A DNA stretch of 64,000 nt from Lachnospiraceae bacterium UBA7093 (GTDB lineage: Bacteria > Bacillota > Clostridia > Lachnospirales > Lachnospiraceae). The stretch is from NCBI GenBank assembly GCA_002492465.1, contig DKYT01000006.1, forward strand, positions 43,800 to 107,799, in the 5' to 3' direction. Below the pieces are notes generated by a model, which worked only from the letters and a program-made list of their open reading frames with translations, did not search any database and was not told the origin of the DNA. This document shows, one piece after another, positions 1 through 6,928 of the stretch; positions within the stretch are counted from its first letter, which is position 1, and each line of letters begins with the position of its first letter. A program made the position numbers and the translations under genes.

Positions 1-116
1 TATTCCAGCACATAGCTGCTGCAGGGAGCGCAGCAGCTGTGCAGAAACAGCTGCCTCCCCCTGTTTTCCTGATTCATAAGTATTTGCTCTAATTCTCTGG
101 CATAATTTCGATTCAT
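1..116 (-). CDS. queH: Epoxyqueuosine reductase QueH, N-terminal part only (cut by window edge)
   Basis: Reading leftward from the ATG at 116-114, the first 38 codons run off the edge at base 1. The peptide starts MNRNYARELEQIL and reaches LHSCCAPCSS, the paired-cysteine signature of QueH (DUF208). QueH reduces epoxyqueuosine to queuosine in the tRNA wobble position, using an iron-sulfur cluster held partly by these cysteines. Its ATG overlaps the purA stop codon as ATGA, so the two are translationally coupled. The catalytic C-terminal part lies outside the window. The call rests on the motif and its N-terminal position, which fit the family well. Confidence 0.8.
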   Translation of the reverse strand, partial: MNRNYARELEQILMNQENRGRQLFLHSCCAPCSSYVLE

Positions 117-1405
117 TTTTTGAAAATACTCTCTCTGTAAATAATATCATCCCTGCCCGGTCCGTTGGAAACCATGGTAATGGGATAACCAATCTGCTCC
201 TCAATAAATTCCACATATTTTCTACAGTTTTCCGGCAAATCCTCATACTTTTTAATGCCCCGGATATCGCATTTCCATCCGGGCATGGTTTTGAGAACAG
301 GCTTTGCCTTTTCCAGTTTATAGGTAACAGGAAAATCGGTAGTTACCTCTCCGTCGATCTCGTATCCCACGCACACAGGAATTTCATCCAGATACCCCAG
401 AACATCCAATACGGTGAAAGCAACGTCTGTGGTTCCCTGAAGTCTGCATCCGTATTTGGAGGCAACACAGTCAAACCATCCCATCCGTCTGGGACGTCCG
501 GTGGTTGCGCCAAATTCGCCGCCGTCTCCTCCCCTGCGTCTTAACTCATCCGCTTCCTCTCCAAAGATCTCCGATACAAAGGCTCCCGCCCCTACCGCCG
601 AGGAATATGCCTTACATACTGTAATGATCTCCTTAATCTCATAGGGCGGAATTCCCGCGCCAATAGCGCCGTATGCCGCCAAAGTGGAGGAAGAAGTTAC
701 CATGGGATAAATTCCGTGGTCTGTATCCTTCAGTGTCCCCAGCTGTCCTTCTAAAAGGATGGTCTTTCCCTCCCTGATCGCCTGATTCAAATAGGCGGAT
801 ACATCACAGACGTATGGCTCTATCATCTTTTTATATTCATGAAGGGTTTCTAAAAGCTCCCTGGGATCAATGGTGGGCTTATGGTACATATGCTCCAGCA
901 TCACATTTTTCTGCTCGCAGACTCTTTCCACCTTTTCCTCAAGCAGCTCCTCGTCAAAAAGCTCGCTCACCTGAAAACCAATCTTTGCGTATTTATCTGA
1001 ATAAAAGGGTGCAATTCCGGATTTGGTAGAGCCAAAGGATTTTCCTCCCAGACGCTCTTCCTCATACTGGTCAAAGAGAATATGATAGGGCATCACCATC
1101 TGTGCCCGATCGGAAACCAGGATTTTCGGCATGGGTACGTTTCTGTCCGTAATGGATTTGATTTCATTGAAAAGTACCGGAATATTTAAGGCAACACCAT
1201 TTCCGATAATGCTGGTGGTATGTCCGTAAAATACTCCTGATGGTAATGTATGCAGGGCAAATTTTCCATACTGATTGACAATTGTATGTCCTGCGTTGGC
1301 GCCGCCCTGAAAACGTATAATAATATCCGCCTTCTGTGCCAGCATATCTGTGATCTTGCCTTTTCCCTCGTCGCCCCAATTGGCTCCTACTACTGCTTTA
1401 ACCAT
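113..1405 (-). CDS. purA: Adenylosuccinate synthetase
   Basis: The 430-residue protein joins IMP and aspartate with GTP to give adenylosuccinate, the first step from IMP to AMP in the cytoplasm. The GDEGKGK GTP-binding loop sits at residues 11-17, GGANAGHT follows near residue 38, and the late TTGRPRR motif is present. Length is normal for the family. An open frame extends 21 codons further upstream, but the ATG at 1405 is chosen because it begins the conserved MVKAVVGANWGDEG and has GAGGAG 5-6 nt ahead. The gene overlaps queH by 4 nt. Its leader (1406-1570) is long and structured, with three hairpins between a promoter at 1575-1603 and the start codon, so control by attenuation is possible. 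Confidence 0.97.
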   Translation of the reverse strand: MVKAVVGANWGDEGKGKITDMLAQKADIIIRFQGGANAGHTIVNQYGKFALHTLPSGVFYGHTTSIIGNGVALNIPVLFNEIKSITDRNVPMPKILVSDRAQMVMPYHILFDQYEEERLGGKSFGSTKSGIAPFYSDKYAKIGFQVSELFDEELLEEKVERVCEQKNVMLEHMYHKPTIDPRELLETLHEYKKMIEPYVCDVSAYLNQAIREGKTILLEGQLGTLKDTDHGIYPMVTSSSTLAAYGAIGAGIPPYEIKEIITVCKAYSSAVGAGAFVSEIFGEEADELRRRGGDGGEFGATTGRPRRMGWFDCVASKYGCRLQGTTDVAFTVLDVLGYLDEIPVCVGYEIDGEVTTDFPVTYKLEKAKPVLKTMPGWKCDIRGIKKYEDLPENCRKYVEFIEEQIGYPITMVSNGPGRDDIIYRESIFKK

Positions 1406-1442
1406 TTTCTCCTCATTTCTGCGCCGCTTATTGTGCATAGGC

Positions 1443-1475
1443 AAAGTTTGTGAATACAGCGCCGACACAAACTTT
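1443..1475 (-). promoter_or_regulatory. Stem-loop in purA leader
   Basis: Perfect 10-bp arms (AAAGTTTGTG at 1443-1452, CACAAACTTT at 1466-1475) with a 13-nt loop lie about 40 nt ahead of the purA start. No U-run follows on the purA strand. It may stabilise the leader RNA or pair alternatively with the upstream hairpins. Function is inferred only. Confidence 0.4.
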
Positions 1476-1486
1476 TTCTTCAGTAA

Positions 1487-1518
1487 CGAACACCGCCACG
1501 CTTTGCGAGTCGGCTTAT
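1487..1518 (-). repeat. Dispersed 32-nt stem-loop repeat, copy A
   Basis: On the minus strand it reads ATAAGCCG-N3-CGCAAAGC-N4-CGG and closes as a stem with an AAA loop. Related copies are at 12590-12621 (plus strand) and 54312-54343 (minus strand). Like the 54 kb copy it lies between a terminator-like hairpin and the next gene's start. Confidence 0.6.
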
Positions 1519-1526
1519 CGTAGCAA

Positions 1527-1550
1527 AAGCAGGTTTGTAAAAACCTGCTT
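1527..1550 (-). terminator. Terminator-like hairpin
   Basis: Perfect 10-bp stem (AAGCAGGTTT / AAACCTGCTT, 4-nt loop) followed on the minus strand by TTTTGCT. It could end transcripts from the F420-ligase-like gene (stop at 1695). A good promoter at 1575-1603 lies upstream of it, so it could instead sit in the purA leader as an attenuator. Confidence 0.55.
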
Positions 1551-1574
1551 TCTTAATCAGCTTTTTACTTTATG

Positions 1575-1603
1575 ATTATACACAAAGTGCAGTCATAAGT
1601 AAA
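1575..1603 (-). promoter_or_regulatory. Predicted sigma-A promoter for purA-queH
   Basis: On the minus strand TTTACT (1603-1598) and TATAAT (1580-1575) are separated by 17 nt. The resulting transcript would have a leader of roughly 165 nt before the purA ATG. Confidence 0.5.
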
Positions 1604-1616
1604 ATCAATATTTTTT

Positions 1617-1649
1617 ATATATAATATAACCTTTTCTTATATTATATAT
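1617..1649. repeat. Perfect AT-only palindrome
   Basis: Two 13-bp arms made only of A and T (1617-1629 and 1637-1649) flank a 7-nt loop, CCTTTTC. It lies between the F420-ligase-like stop and the purA promoter. No U-run follows on the minus strand, so it is not a standard terminator. It could extrude as a cruciform or bind a regulator. Confidence 0.5.
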
Positions 1650-1694
1650 TACGTCCTATGCACCTATGAAGCCTGCAGCCAAAGATCATCACAG

Positions 1695-2885
1695 TCAGCT
1701 TACATAATTATCAAAATATCCCTGTATCAAGATAACCGGAGTCCCCTTATCACCGGAACCGCTGGTCAGATCGCAAAGAGAACCGATCAGATCGGTCAGC
1801 CTTCTGGGCGTAGTTCCCTGAGACGCCATATCCCCTACCAGATTATCTTTCTTTTCCCGAATTCGGTTGGAGATGGCTTCTTTTAACGCTTCCCCGGATA
1901 AATCCTTGAAATCGTTGTCCGCAAGATATTTCAGCTTCACCTCATTGGGTGTTCCCTCCAGTCCCGGAGTACTTGCAGGAGATACGCAGGGGTCGGCAAG
2001 CTCCCAGATCTTCCCTACCGGATCTTTAAAGGCGCCGTCGCCGTATACCATCACTTCCACATGCTTTCCGGTTCTGTCCAGAATTTCCTTTTGAATGTCC
2101 ATTACCAGATCCGTACATTCTCTGGGGAAAAGCTTAATGGTATCTTCCGTAGACTTATTGGAACCAAGAAGACCGTACTTTTCATTACAGCCGCTTCCAT
2201 TCACAGGGCTGGTCAGAATGTCGTCCATTCCCATAACCACCTCTGCGCCTGCTGCCTTTAAAAGTCTCTTGGTGCGCGCTCTTGTGTGAATATCACAGTT
2301 TAATACCTTCTTGGTATAGGAAAGGATGCTGCGGCAGTCATTGGCAAAAATGATCTCTACTTCCGCTCCTGCTTCCTGAATCAGCTCGCTGTAATACGCC
2401 ACATAATCTACTCCCGTAAAGGGATGCTTATTTTCTCCGAATAATTCTCTATATCTTTCCAATGTAAGGACATCGCTATAGGGATTCACTCCCGCTTCGT
2501 CCAGCTTATCTAAGGAAACAAGTTCATTGCCAACCTCATCGCTGGGATAGCTCAGCATCAGCACTACCTTCTTCGCTCCCATAGCAATTCCCCGAAGGCA
2601 AATAGCAAAACGGTTTCTGGACAAAATAGGGAAAATAACGCCTATGGTTTCACCGCCCAGCTTGGTTCTAACGTCCTCTGCAATCGCTTCCACCGATGCA
2701 TAGTTTCCCTGTGATCTTGCCACCACCGACTCGGTTACTGCGATCACGTCTCTGTCACGGATTTCAAAACCTTCTCCCTTAGCTGCCTCCAATACACTGT
2801 CTGTTACAATTTTTACCAGGTCATCGCCCTCTCTGATGATCGGGCAGCGGATTCCTCTTGATACGGTTCCTACTCTTCTTTCCAT
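1695..2885 (-). CDS. Coenzyme F420-0:L-glutamate ligase (CofE-like) family protein
   Basis: The 396-residue protein resembles the CofE/FbiB ligase fold: an N-terminal entry segment (GIRCPIIREGDDL), the DVIAVTESVVARSQG stretch near residues 45-60, and later acidic and glycine motifs. CofE adds glutamates to coenzyme F420 using GTP. Clostridia generally do not make F420 and no other F420 gene is nearby, so the natural substrate is probably different; this is inference. The protein is longer than archaeal CofE (about 250 residues), with extra C-terminal sequence. The start has AGAGGA ahead of it. It stands alone, with purA downstream on the same strand after about 290 bp containing a palindrome and a hairpin. 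Confidence 0.65.
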   Translation of the reverse strand: MERRVGTVSRGIRCPIIREGDDLVKIVTDSVLEAAKGEGFEIRDRDVIAVTESVVARSQGNYASVEAIAEDVRTKLGGETIGVIFPILSRNRFAICLRGIAMGAKKVVLMLSYPSDEVGNELVSLDKLDEAGVNPYSDVLTLERYRELFGENKHPFTGVDYVAYYSELIQEAGAEVEIIFANDCRSILSYTKKVLNCDIHTRARTKRLLKAAGAEVVMGMDDILTSPVNGSGCNEKYGLLGSNKSTEDTIKLFPRECTDLVMDIQKEILDRTGKHVEVMVYGDGAFKDPVGKIWELADPCVSPASTPGLEGTPNEVKLKYLADNDFKDLSGEALKEAISNRIREKKDNLVGDMASQGTTPRRLTDLIGSLCDLTSGSGDKGTPVILIQGYFDNYVS

Positions 2886-3062
2886 TTTTTCCTCTCATTC
2901 CGCCGCGCAAACGGCATTGTAATAAACAAACGGGTTGACGCCGTCTTTTTTATTATAATATATTGAGAGGAAAAATAAAAGGATTTACTGTAACATGGAA
3001 ATAATTTTTTGTAATTTGATTGTAACTTGCGCACGCTGCAACGCAGGTCGTGCAGGATATAC

Positions 3063-3090
3063 TTGCAGATTCAGGTGAGAAAGGTATAAT
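3063..3090 (+). promoter_or_regulatory. Predicted promoter of the LytTR operon
   Basis: TTGCAG (3063-3068) and TATAAT (3085-3090) are spaced by 16 nt, 24 nt ahead of the GTG start of the LytTR gene. Confidence 0.5.
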
Positions 3091-3113
3091 CGCATATAGA
3101 GGAGGGAGCAAGG

Positions 3114-3578
3114 GTGAAAATACAGTATCTAAAAGAACCGTCCCTGAAGGAAGATCATGTGGAGGTACATTACCGTCAGGAATCTGAGGAAATAGAAGTG
3201 ATCCGGGATTTCTTCTCGTCGCTTTACAGCATTATGGGAAAGAAGGAGGACGGCATTCATAAGCTGCAGCCGGGGAGTATCTACTATCTGGAGGTGGTAG
3301 ACCGCAGGCTCTTTGCTTATCAGGAGCGGGAGGTTTATCAACTGGAATACAGTCTGCGGGGATTCTTGGACTGCTTTGGAACAAGCGGCTTCGTTCAGAT
3401 CGGAAAGTCCATGGCTGTAAATATATACAAGATAAATAAAATTAAGGCAAGCGTCAACATGCGGCTTTCCCTAGTAATGGATAACGGCGAAATGCTGATT
3501 TTGAACAGAAGCTATAAGAAAACTTTTTTGGACGCGTTGCATCAGATACAGGAGGTGTGCCATGAAAATTATTCATAA
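3114..3578 (+). CDS. LytTR-domain DNA-binding regulator
   Basis: The 154-residue cytoplasmic regulator has a C-terminal LytTR DNA-binding domain (about residues 50-150). Landmarks are YYLEVVDRRLFAYQ, the central FVQIGKSMAVNIYKI and the final LNRSYKKTFLDAL. No receiver domain is present, so it is a stand-alone LytTR protein of the kind often paired with DUF3021 membrane proteins. It starts at GTG with a strong AGGAGGGA 6-7 nt ahead. The next gene begins 17 nt before its stop, which indicates coupled translation. In such pairs the membrane partner is thought to restrain the regulator. That role is inferred here from gene order only. Confidence 0.85.
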   Translation: MKIQYLKEPSLKEDHVEVHYRQESEEIEVIRDFFSSLYSIMGKKEDGIHKLQPGSIYYLEVVDRRLFAYQEREVYQLEYSLRGFLDCFGTSGFVQIGKSMAVNIYKINKIKASVNMRLSLVMDNGEMLILNRSYKKTFLDALHQIQEVCHENYS

Positions 3579-4014
3579 ACAGAATTTTTTCCCCATTGTA
3601 TGTGTAATCTTTACCATTCTTGCTATGGGAAAGATTGTGCTGGAAGCTATCGTAATGAAGCGTTTTGGAGATGACCAGGGGAATTTTCTGATGATGTTTT
3701 TGCTTTCTCTTCTTGCCACAGCGGTGCTTTCTCAGCATTACCGATTTCAAAATATCCCGCTGCCTGCTGTGATTATCCTGCAATATTTGCTATTGATTGC
3801 AGGGGTTATGCTGATTACCTGGCTTAGCTCCTTTTTTGAGCCTCTTCACCGGGACGGATACCGGGATATGTTTTTATCCTTTACCATTCCCTATGGAATA
3901 GGCGCCGCCGTCTATTACATTTCCTTATTTTACGAGGTGGGACGGGCAAATCAAACTTTAAAAGAAATACGGAGGTATCAAAGTGAAAAGAGCAAAAACA
4001 GCGAAACAATCTGA
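3562..4014 (+). CDS. DUF3021 family membrane protein
   Basis: A 150-residue protein with four predicted membrane segments (about residues 11-29, 41-58, 68-88 and 107-126) and a basic C-terminal tail. Its place directly after, and overlapping, a LytTR regulator gene is the hallmark context of DUF3021 proteins. The start codon has AGGAGGTG 5 nt ahead. Its own 3' end overlaps the following gene by 32 nt, so all three genes form one tightly coupled unit. It probably modulates the LytTR protein at the membrane. The ligand or signal is unknown. Confidence 0.75.
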   Translation: MKIIHKQNFFPIVCVIFTILAMGKIVLEAIVMKRFGDDQGNFLMMFLLSLLATAVLSQHYRFQNIPLPAVIILQYLLLIAGVMLITWLSSFFEPLHRDGYRDMFLSFTIPYGIGAAVYYISLFYEVGRANQTLKEIRRYQSEKSKNSETI

Positions 4015-4663
4015 AAACACGGTAAAGGGTTCTGATTTTCTGAATCTGGGGCTGATTGCATTTGCAGGTCTGGGAATGGAAGTAATATATGCATACTTTC
4101 TGGAGCCCGTCGTTTACGGCGCAACTATGGAGAACTGGTCTCCCATGCAGACCATCCTACATTGGCTATTAACCTGCATTACCTGGGGAATCGTCGCGGT
4201 GGTATTGATTCAGAAAGCAGAGAAAAAATACCAGTTTCCCATGTTGGAAAAGGGCGCTCCTATGGGACTGCGGCGATGGGTTCTGTGCTTTTTACTGATT
4301 CTTTTAGCCTTCGGAGCGGACTATATGGACTGGGGCGGCTTCAAGGTATACATTGAATTTATTAGAAGAGGTCCTCTACTCTTTTTCTTCCAATACCTTT
4401 ACTATGCTTTTGAGACCCTTCTCTTCCTCCTGATCATTGTATTTGGACAAAAGGCATGTGAAATATGGTTTCACAGACCCAACGTTCCTTATGGCGGTAT
4501 CATCTGCGGCTTAACCTGGGGACTTGCCCATATCTTCACCAAGAACCTTTTTACCGGTTTAGCCGGCTTAATCCTGGGCTTTGCCATGGGCGGCATATAT
4601 CTCCTGGCAAACAGAGACTTGAAAAAAGCATACCTGCTTCTCTTTGTAATGTTTATCGTATAG
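3983..4663 (+). CDS. CPBP/Abi-like intramembrane protein with degenerate active site
   Basis: The 226-residue protein has about six membrane helices. The last third carries GLTWGLAHIFTK followed by GLAGLILGFAMGGIYLL, the layout of CPBP (CAAX protease and bacteriocin-processing) family motifs 2 and 3. The usual first motif, EExxxR, is absent: the equivalent helix reads YYAFETLLFLL with a single glutamate. Protease activity is therefore doubtful and a non-catalytic membrane role is possible. It starts at GTG with GGAGG 7 nt ahead and overlaps the DUF3021 gene. The ATG-rich downstream region has no further gene of this unit. The family assignment is moderate. Confidence 0.55.
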   Translation: MKRAKTAKQSENTVKGSDFLNLGLIAFAGLGMEVIYAYFLEPVVYGATMENWSPMQTILHWLLTCITWGIVAVVLIQKAEKKYQFPMLEKGAPMGLRRWVLCFLLILLAFGADYMDWGGFKVYIEFIRRGPLLFFFQYLYYAFETLLFLLIIVFGQKACEIWFHRPNVPYGGIICGLTWGLAHIFTKNLFTGLAGLILGFAMGGIYLLANRDLKKAYLLLFVMFIV

Positions 4664-4687
4664 CTTCCACATTTTAATTGCGTCAAA

Positions 4688-4718
4688 GCGCTCATTACGG
4701 TATCATTTTATTGAGCGC
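4688..4718 (+). terminator. Possible weak terminator after the LytTR operon
   Basis: GCGCTCA (4688-4694) pairs with TGAGCGC (4712-4718) across a 17-nt loop, about 25 nt after the operon's last stop. There is no clear U-run, so it may be only an RNA-stabilising hairpin. Confidence 0.3.
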
Positions 4719-4796
4719 GGCAAAGGCGCAGCGCTGTTACATAGGCATCCTTCTTATTTAGAGTGAAGGTACCGCATGAAAGCCGAGGGGAATCTA

Positions 4797-5162
4797 ATGG
4801 AAATAAAAAGAATTGACTATCACTTTTCTATCTGTAAGGTATCAGATTATTCACAGGTAAATCTTAACGGGAAATACTGCTTCATTGGGAAAACGGACGA
4901 AGAAAACTCATTGGTCTGTTTAACGGAGGATGTACCGCGCAACGCCATTGCATGCGACCATAACTGGAAGGCGTTCAAAATACAGGGCATATTGGATTTC
5001 TCTCTCATCGGCATATTATCCAAAATTTCAGCCCTGCTTGCAGAGCATGAAATCGGGCTTTTCGCCATATCAACTTATAACACAGACTATATCCTGACAA
5101 AATCAGATCATTACGAAAAAGCCCTGCTGGTGCTGGCTAATGCCGGGTATACTGTTCTATAA
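4797..5162 (+). CDS. ACT-domain protein
   Basis: The 121-residue protein has a C-terminal ACT-type ligand-binding half. FSLIGILSKISALLAEHEIG followed by FAISTYNTDYILTK is the conserved strand-helix-strand pattern of the ACT/CASTOR-like group. Such small proteins probably sense an amino acid or similar ligand, but no partner or substrate can be read from the context. The ATG at 4797 is preferred because GAGGGG lies 6 nt ahead. An in-frame ATG at 4776 is possible. It converges on the AbiE toxin gene with only 16 nt between the stops and no obvious terminator. Confidence 0.75.
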   Translation: MEIKRIDYHFSICKVSDYSQVNLNGKYCFIGKTDEENSLVCLTEDVPRNAIACDHNWKAFKIQGILDFSLIGILSKISALLAEHEIGLFAISTYNTDYILTKSDHYEKALLVLANAGYTVL

Positions 5163-5178
5163 AAGGATAATGGAAAGT

Positions 5179-6042
5179 TCATATTAATTTCTTTGTGGCA
5201 GCATGACTCTCTATAAACTTTCCAACCTCTAATACATTAGTTACCAAATCATCATATTTTAAATAAGCTGCATACACGTTGACCTTAATATAATTCTGCC
5301 ACAAATTCTGCAAAGCTTGTTCTTCCCTTATTTCCATGCAAATTTTCTCATAATCCTTTAACAACTCTAATGAACCTCTTTTCGATGCAGTATGCTCTAC
5401 AGCAAGTCTTAAAATCTCCCTGCGAACTTCTTTTCTTCTGCTTCTAAAAAGCACATATAAATCATAAAAATCCCTTGCTTGTGTATTACCTATGTTTCGC
5501 CTAATAATAGTCTCATATTTTTCAGCAAGAATCGATTCCAATGAGTATGCCATGACCGGAACTTCCTTATCCTCAAACATCATTCTATAGGAATACTCTA
5601 TTGCTGCCGGAGTAATTTCATCTCCAGTCGTAATGTCAATCTTCATCGGATTATTTACTTTTCCATATACAGCCATTAAATGAACTCTAAAATTATTATA
5701 TGTATCATCTTCCCTTATCGGCTCCATTTTCATAAACTCAAACCGAATACCATCATTCACATCCGTCGACACAAGTCCTTCTATTATTCTTCTTATGGTA
5801 TCTTCTTCCATCGGAATCCCCCGAACCGTAGTATCCATATCCATGGTGGTTCTTTCAGTTATACCAATCATTGATGAAATCAGTAATCCGCCCTTCAAAA
5901 TAAAATTATCCTTATATTTCGATGCCGATAATCTCTCCAATATTCTCTCAAAGAAAAACATCTGCAAAACCTCTTGTGGCAAGAGATTATTCCTTTTAGC
6001 AATGTTCCGTACCGCTCCTTTTAACTGTTCCGGAGTTTTCAT
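5179..6042 (-). CDS. abiEii: AbiEii-family nucleotidyltransferase toxin
   Basis: The 287-residue protein carries the AbiEii/AbiGii nucleotidyltransferase signature. FILKGG lies at residues 47-52, and RTTMDMD at 64-70 supplies the metal-binding aspartates (family pattern RxSxDxD). A further DITTGDE follows near residue 140, and a helical C-terminal half matches the family's usual length. AbiEii toxins transfer nucleotides and stop growth during phage infection; together with AbiEi they form a type IV toxin-antitoxin. The gene lies 12 nt downstream of the antitoxin gene in the same transcript. The pair is visibly richer in A and T than the flanking genes, which suggests acquisition. Confidence 0.9.
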   Translation of the reverse strand: MKTPEQLKGAVRNIAKRNNLLPQEVLQMFFFERILERLSASKYKDNFILKGGLLISSMIGITERTTMDMDTTVRGIPMEEDTIRRIIEGLVSTDVNDGIRFEFMKMEPIREDDTYNNFRVHLMAVYGKVNNPMKIDITTGDEITPAAIEYSYRMMFEDKEVPVMAYSLESILAEKYETIIRRNIGNTQARDFYDLYVLFRSRRKEVRREILRLAVEHTASKRGSLELLKDYEKICMEIREEQALQNLWQNYIKVNVYAAYLKYDDLVTNVLEVGKFIESHAATKKLI

Positions 6043-6054
6043 CTGTCGTCCTCC

Positions 6055-6672
6055 TTATGTCAATATTTCCATGTAATCTCTAACTTTTTCTTCTATGCAA
6101 AATAATTTGGCATATTTCAACATTTTTCTGGTATCATAACCCGAATTAAAATATTCCTTAATTGCCTGCACATACAGTTGTTTATCGACTTCTTTCTTCA
6201 GTATTACTAGGTCACAAATACATCGTTCCTTATCATATAAGCGAACTGTGCTTCCTTGCGAAGTTGTAGTTTTTGTAAGTCCTATATCCCATTTGTCTTT
6301 TTGAACATAATGAAATCTAATCTTGCTATTATCTTTCATAATTCTACTTCCGTTAAATCCTTGCGGCACAGTTACATCCATAATATGTGGTATTCTGTCC
6401 GACATTCCCCATAAATACAATGCTGTTCCATATGAAAAAATCATCTTATTACTACGGCTTTGCAATAAGGCATATTCATCCGGGCAATCTTTCGCCAAAG
6501 AATACACGCCTTTTGTTTCTTTAACCAAAAAACCATTTTCCACAAAATGTCGTATCAAGCCTCTATATATTCCAACTTCCTCAATCTGCTTTGTTGTAAT
6601 AATCCCTGCCGCTCCTGCTGCTATCCCTTCAATCTTTTCATACAAATTGTTTAAATTATTCGGTTCATTCAT
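6055..6672 (-). CDS. abiEi: AbiEi-family antitoxin / transcriptional autoregulator
   Basis: The 205-residue protein opens with a winged helix (GIITTKQIEEVGIYRGLIRHFVENG region, about residues 25-55). The AbiEi C-terminal antitoxin domain follows, with DEYALLQSRSNKMIFSYGTALYLWGMSDR and VTVPQGF. In this family the N-terminal domain binds an inverted repeat at its own promoter and the C-terminal domain neutralises the toxin. The ATG at 6672 is chosen; a GTG four codons upstream (6684) is possible. GGGTGG lies ahead of both. A perfect 11-bp inverted repeat straddles its promoter (6693-6728), as expected for autorepression. The toxin gene follows after 12 nt. Confidence 0.9.
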   Translation of the reverse strand: MNEPNNLNNLYEKIEGIAAGAAGIITTKQIEEVGIYRGLIRHFVENGFLVKETKGVYSLAKDCPDEYALLQSRSNKMIFSYGTALYLWGMSDRIPHIMDVTVPQGFNGSRIMKDNSKIRFHYVQKDKWDIGLTKTTTSQGSTVRLYDKERCICDLVILKKEVDKQLYVQAIKEYFNSGYDTRKMLKYAKLFCIEEKVRDYMEILT

Positions 6673-6692
6673 GTTGTCCACCACCCTTTAAT

Positions 6693-6733
6693 AATCGTGC
6701 GTTAATTTTAACATTTGAACGCACGATTGTAAA
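6693..6733 (-). promoter_or_regulatory. abiE promoter with inverted-repeat operator
   Basis: Perfect 11-bp arms AATCGTGCGTT (6693-6703) and AACGCACGATT (6718-6728) flank a 14-nt spacer. They overlap a minus-strand promoter: TTTACA (6733-6728), 17 nt, TAAAAT (6710-6705). One arm covers the -35/spacer edge and the other the start-site side of the -10, ideal for repression by AbiEi. Confidence 0.8.
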
Positions 6734-6817
6734 TATCATCAACATGATTATTTTCCTATCTTTCTATCAACTATCCACATTTTCCAAATTTGATAATATT
6801 CCTTTAAACATATTAAT

Positions 6818-6847
6818 TTGTAATCCAGTCATTCCCTGCCTTATAAT
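6818..6847 (+). promoter_or_regulatory. Predicted sigma-A promoter ahead of the ECF sigma gene
   Basis: TTGTAA (6818-6823) and TATAAT (6842-6847) are separated by 18 nt. This would give basal expression of the sigma/anti-sigma operon. Confidence 0.4.
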
Positions 6848-6879
6848 GAATAGACCGCCATGGGAATTTTTTTTGCAAA

Positions 6880-6908
6880 TGTCACCTTTCCCCCCGCCGG
6901 CACGTATT
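6880..6908 (+). promoter_or_regulatory. Candidate ECF-type autoregulatory promoter
   Basis: TGTCACC (6880-6886) and CGTATT (6903-6908) are 16 nt apart, just ahead of the sigma-factor ribosome binding site. ECF promoters commonly pair an AAC/CACC-type -35 with a CGT-type -10. The assignment is by pattern only. Confidence 0.4.
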
Positions 6909-6928
6909 AGATGCATAGGAGGAAAATT

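Noticed and set aside
1443..1603. Possible purine or other riboswitch ahead of purA
   Set aside because: Hairpins are present but none of the conserved sequences of known purine-sensing aptamers could be found.
3454..3783. 109-codon minus-strand frame over the LytTR/DUF3021 junction
   Set aside because: It lies antisense to two well-supported overlapping genes, lacks a ribosome binding site and resembles no protein.
5179..6733. Part of a larger defence island or prophage
   Set aside because: Only the AbiE pair is present; the flanks are ordinary regulatory and metabolic genes with no integrase or phage genes.
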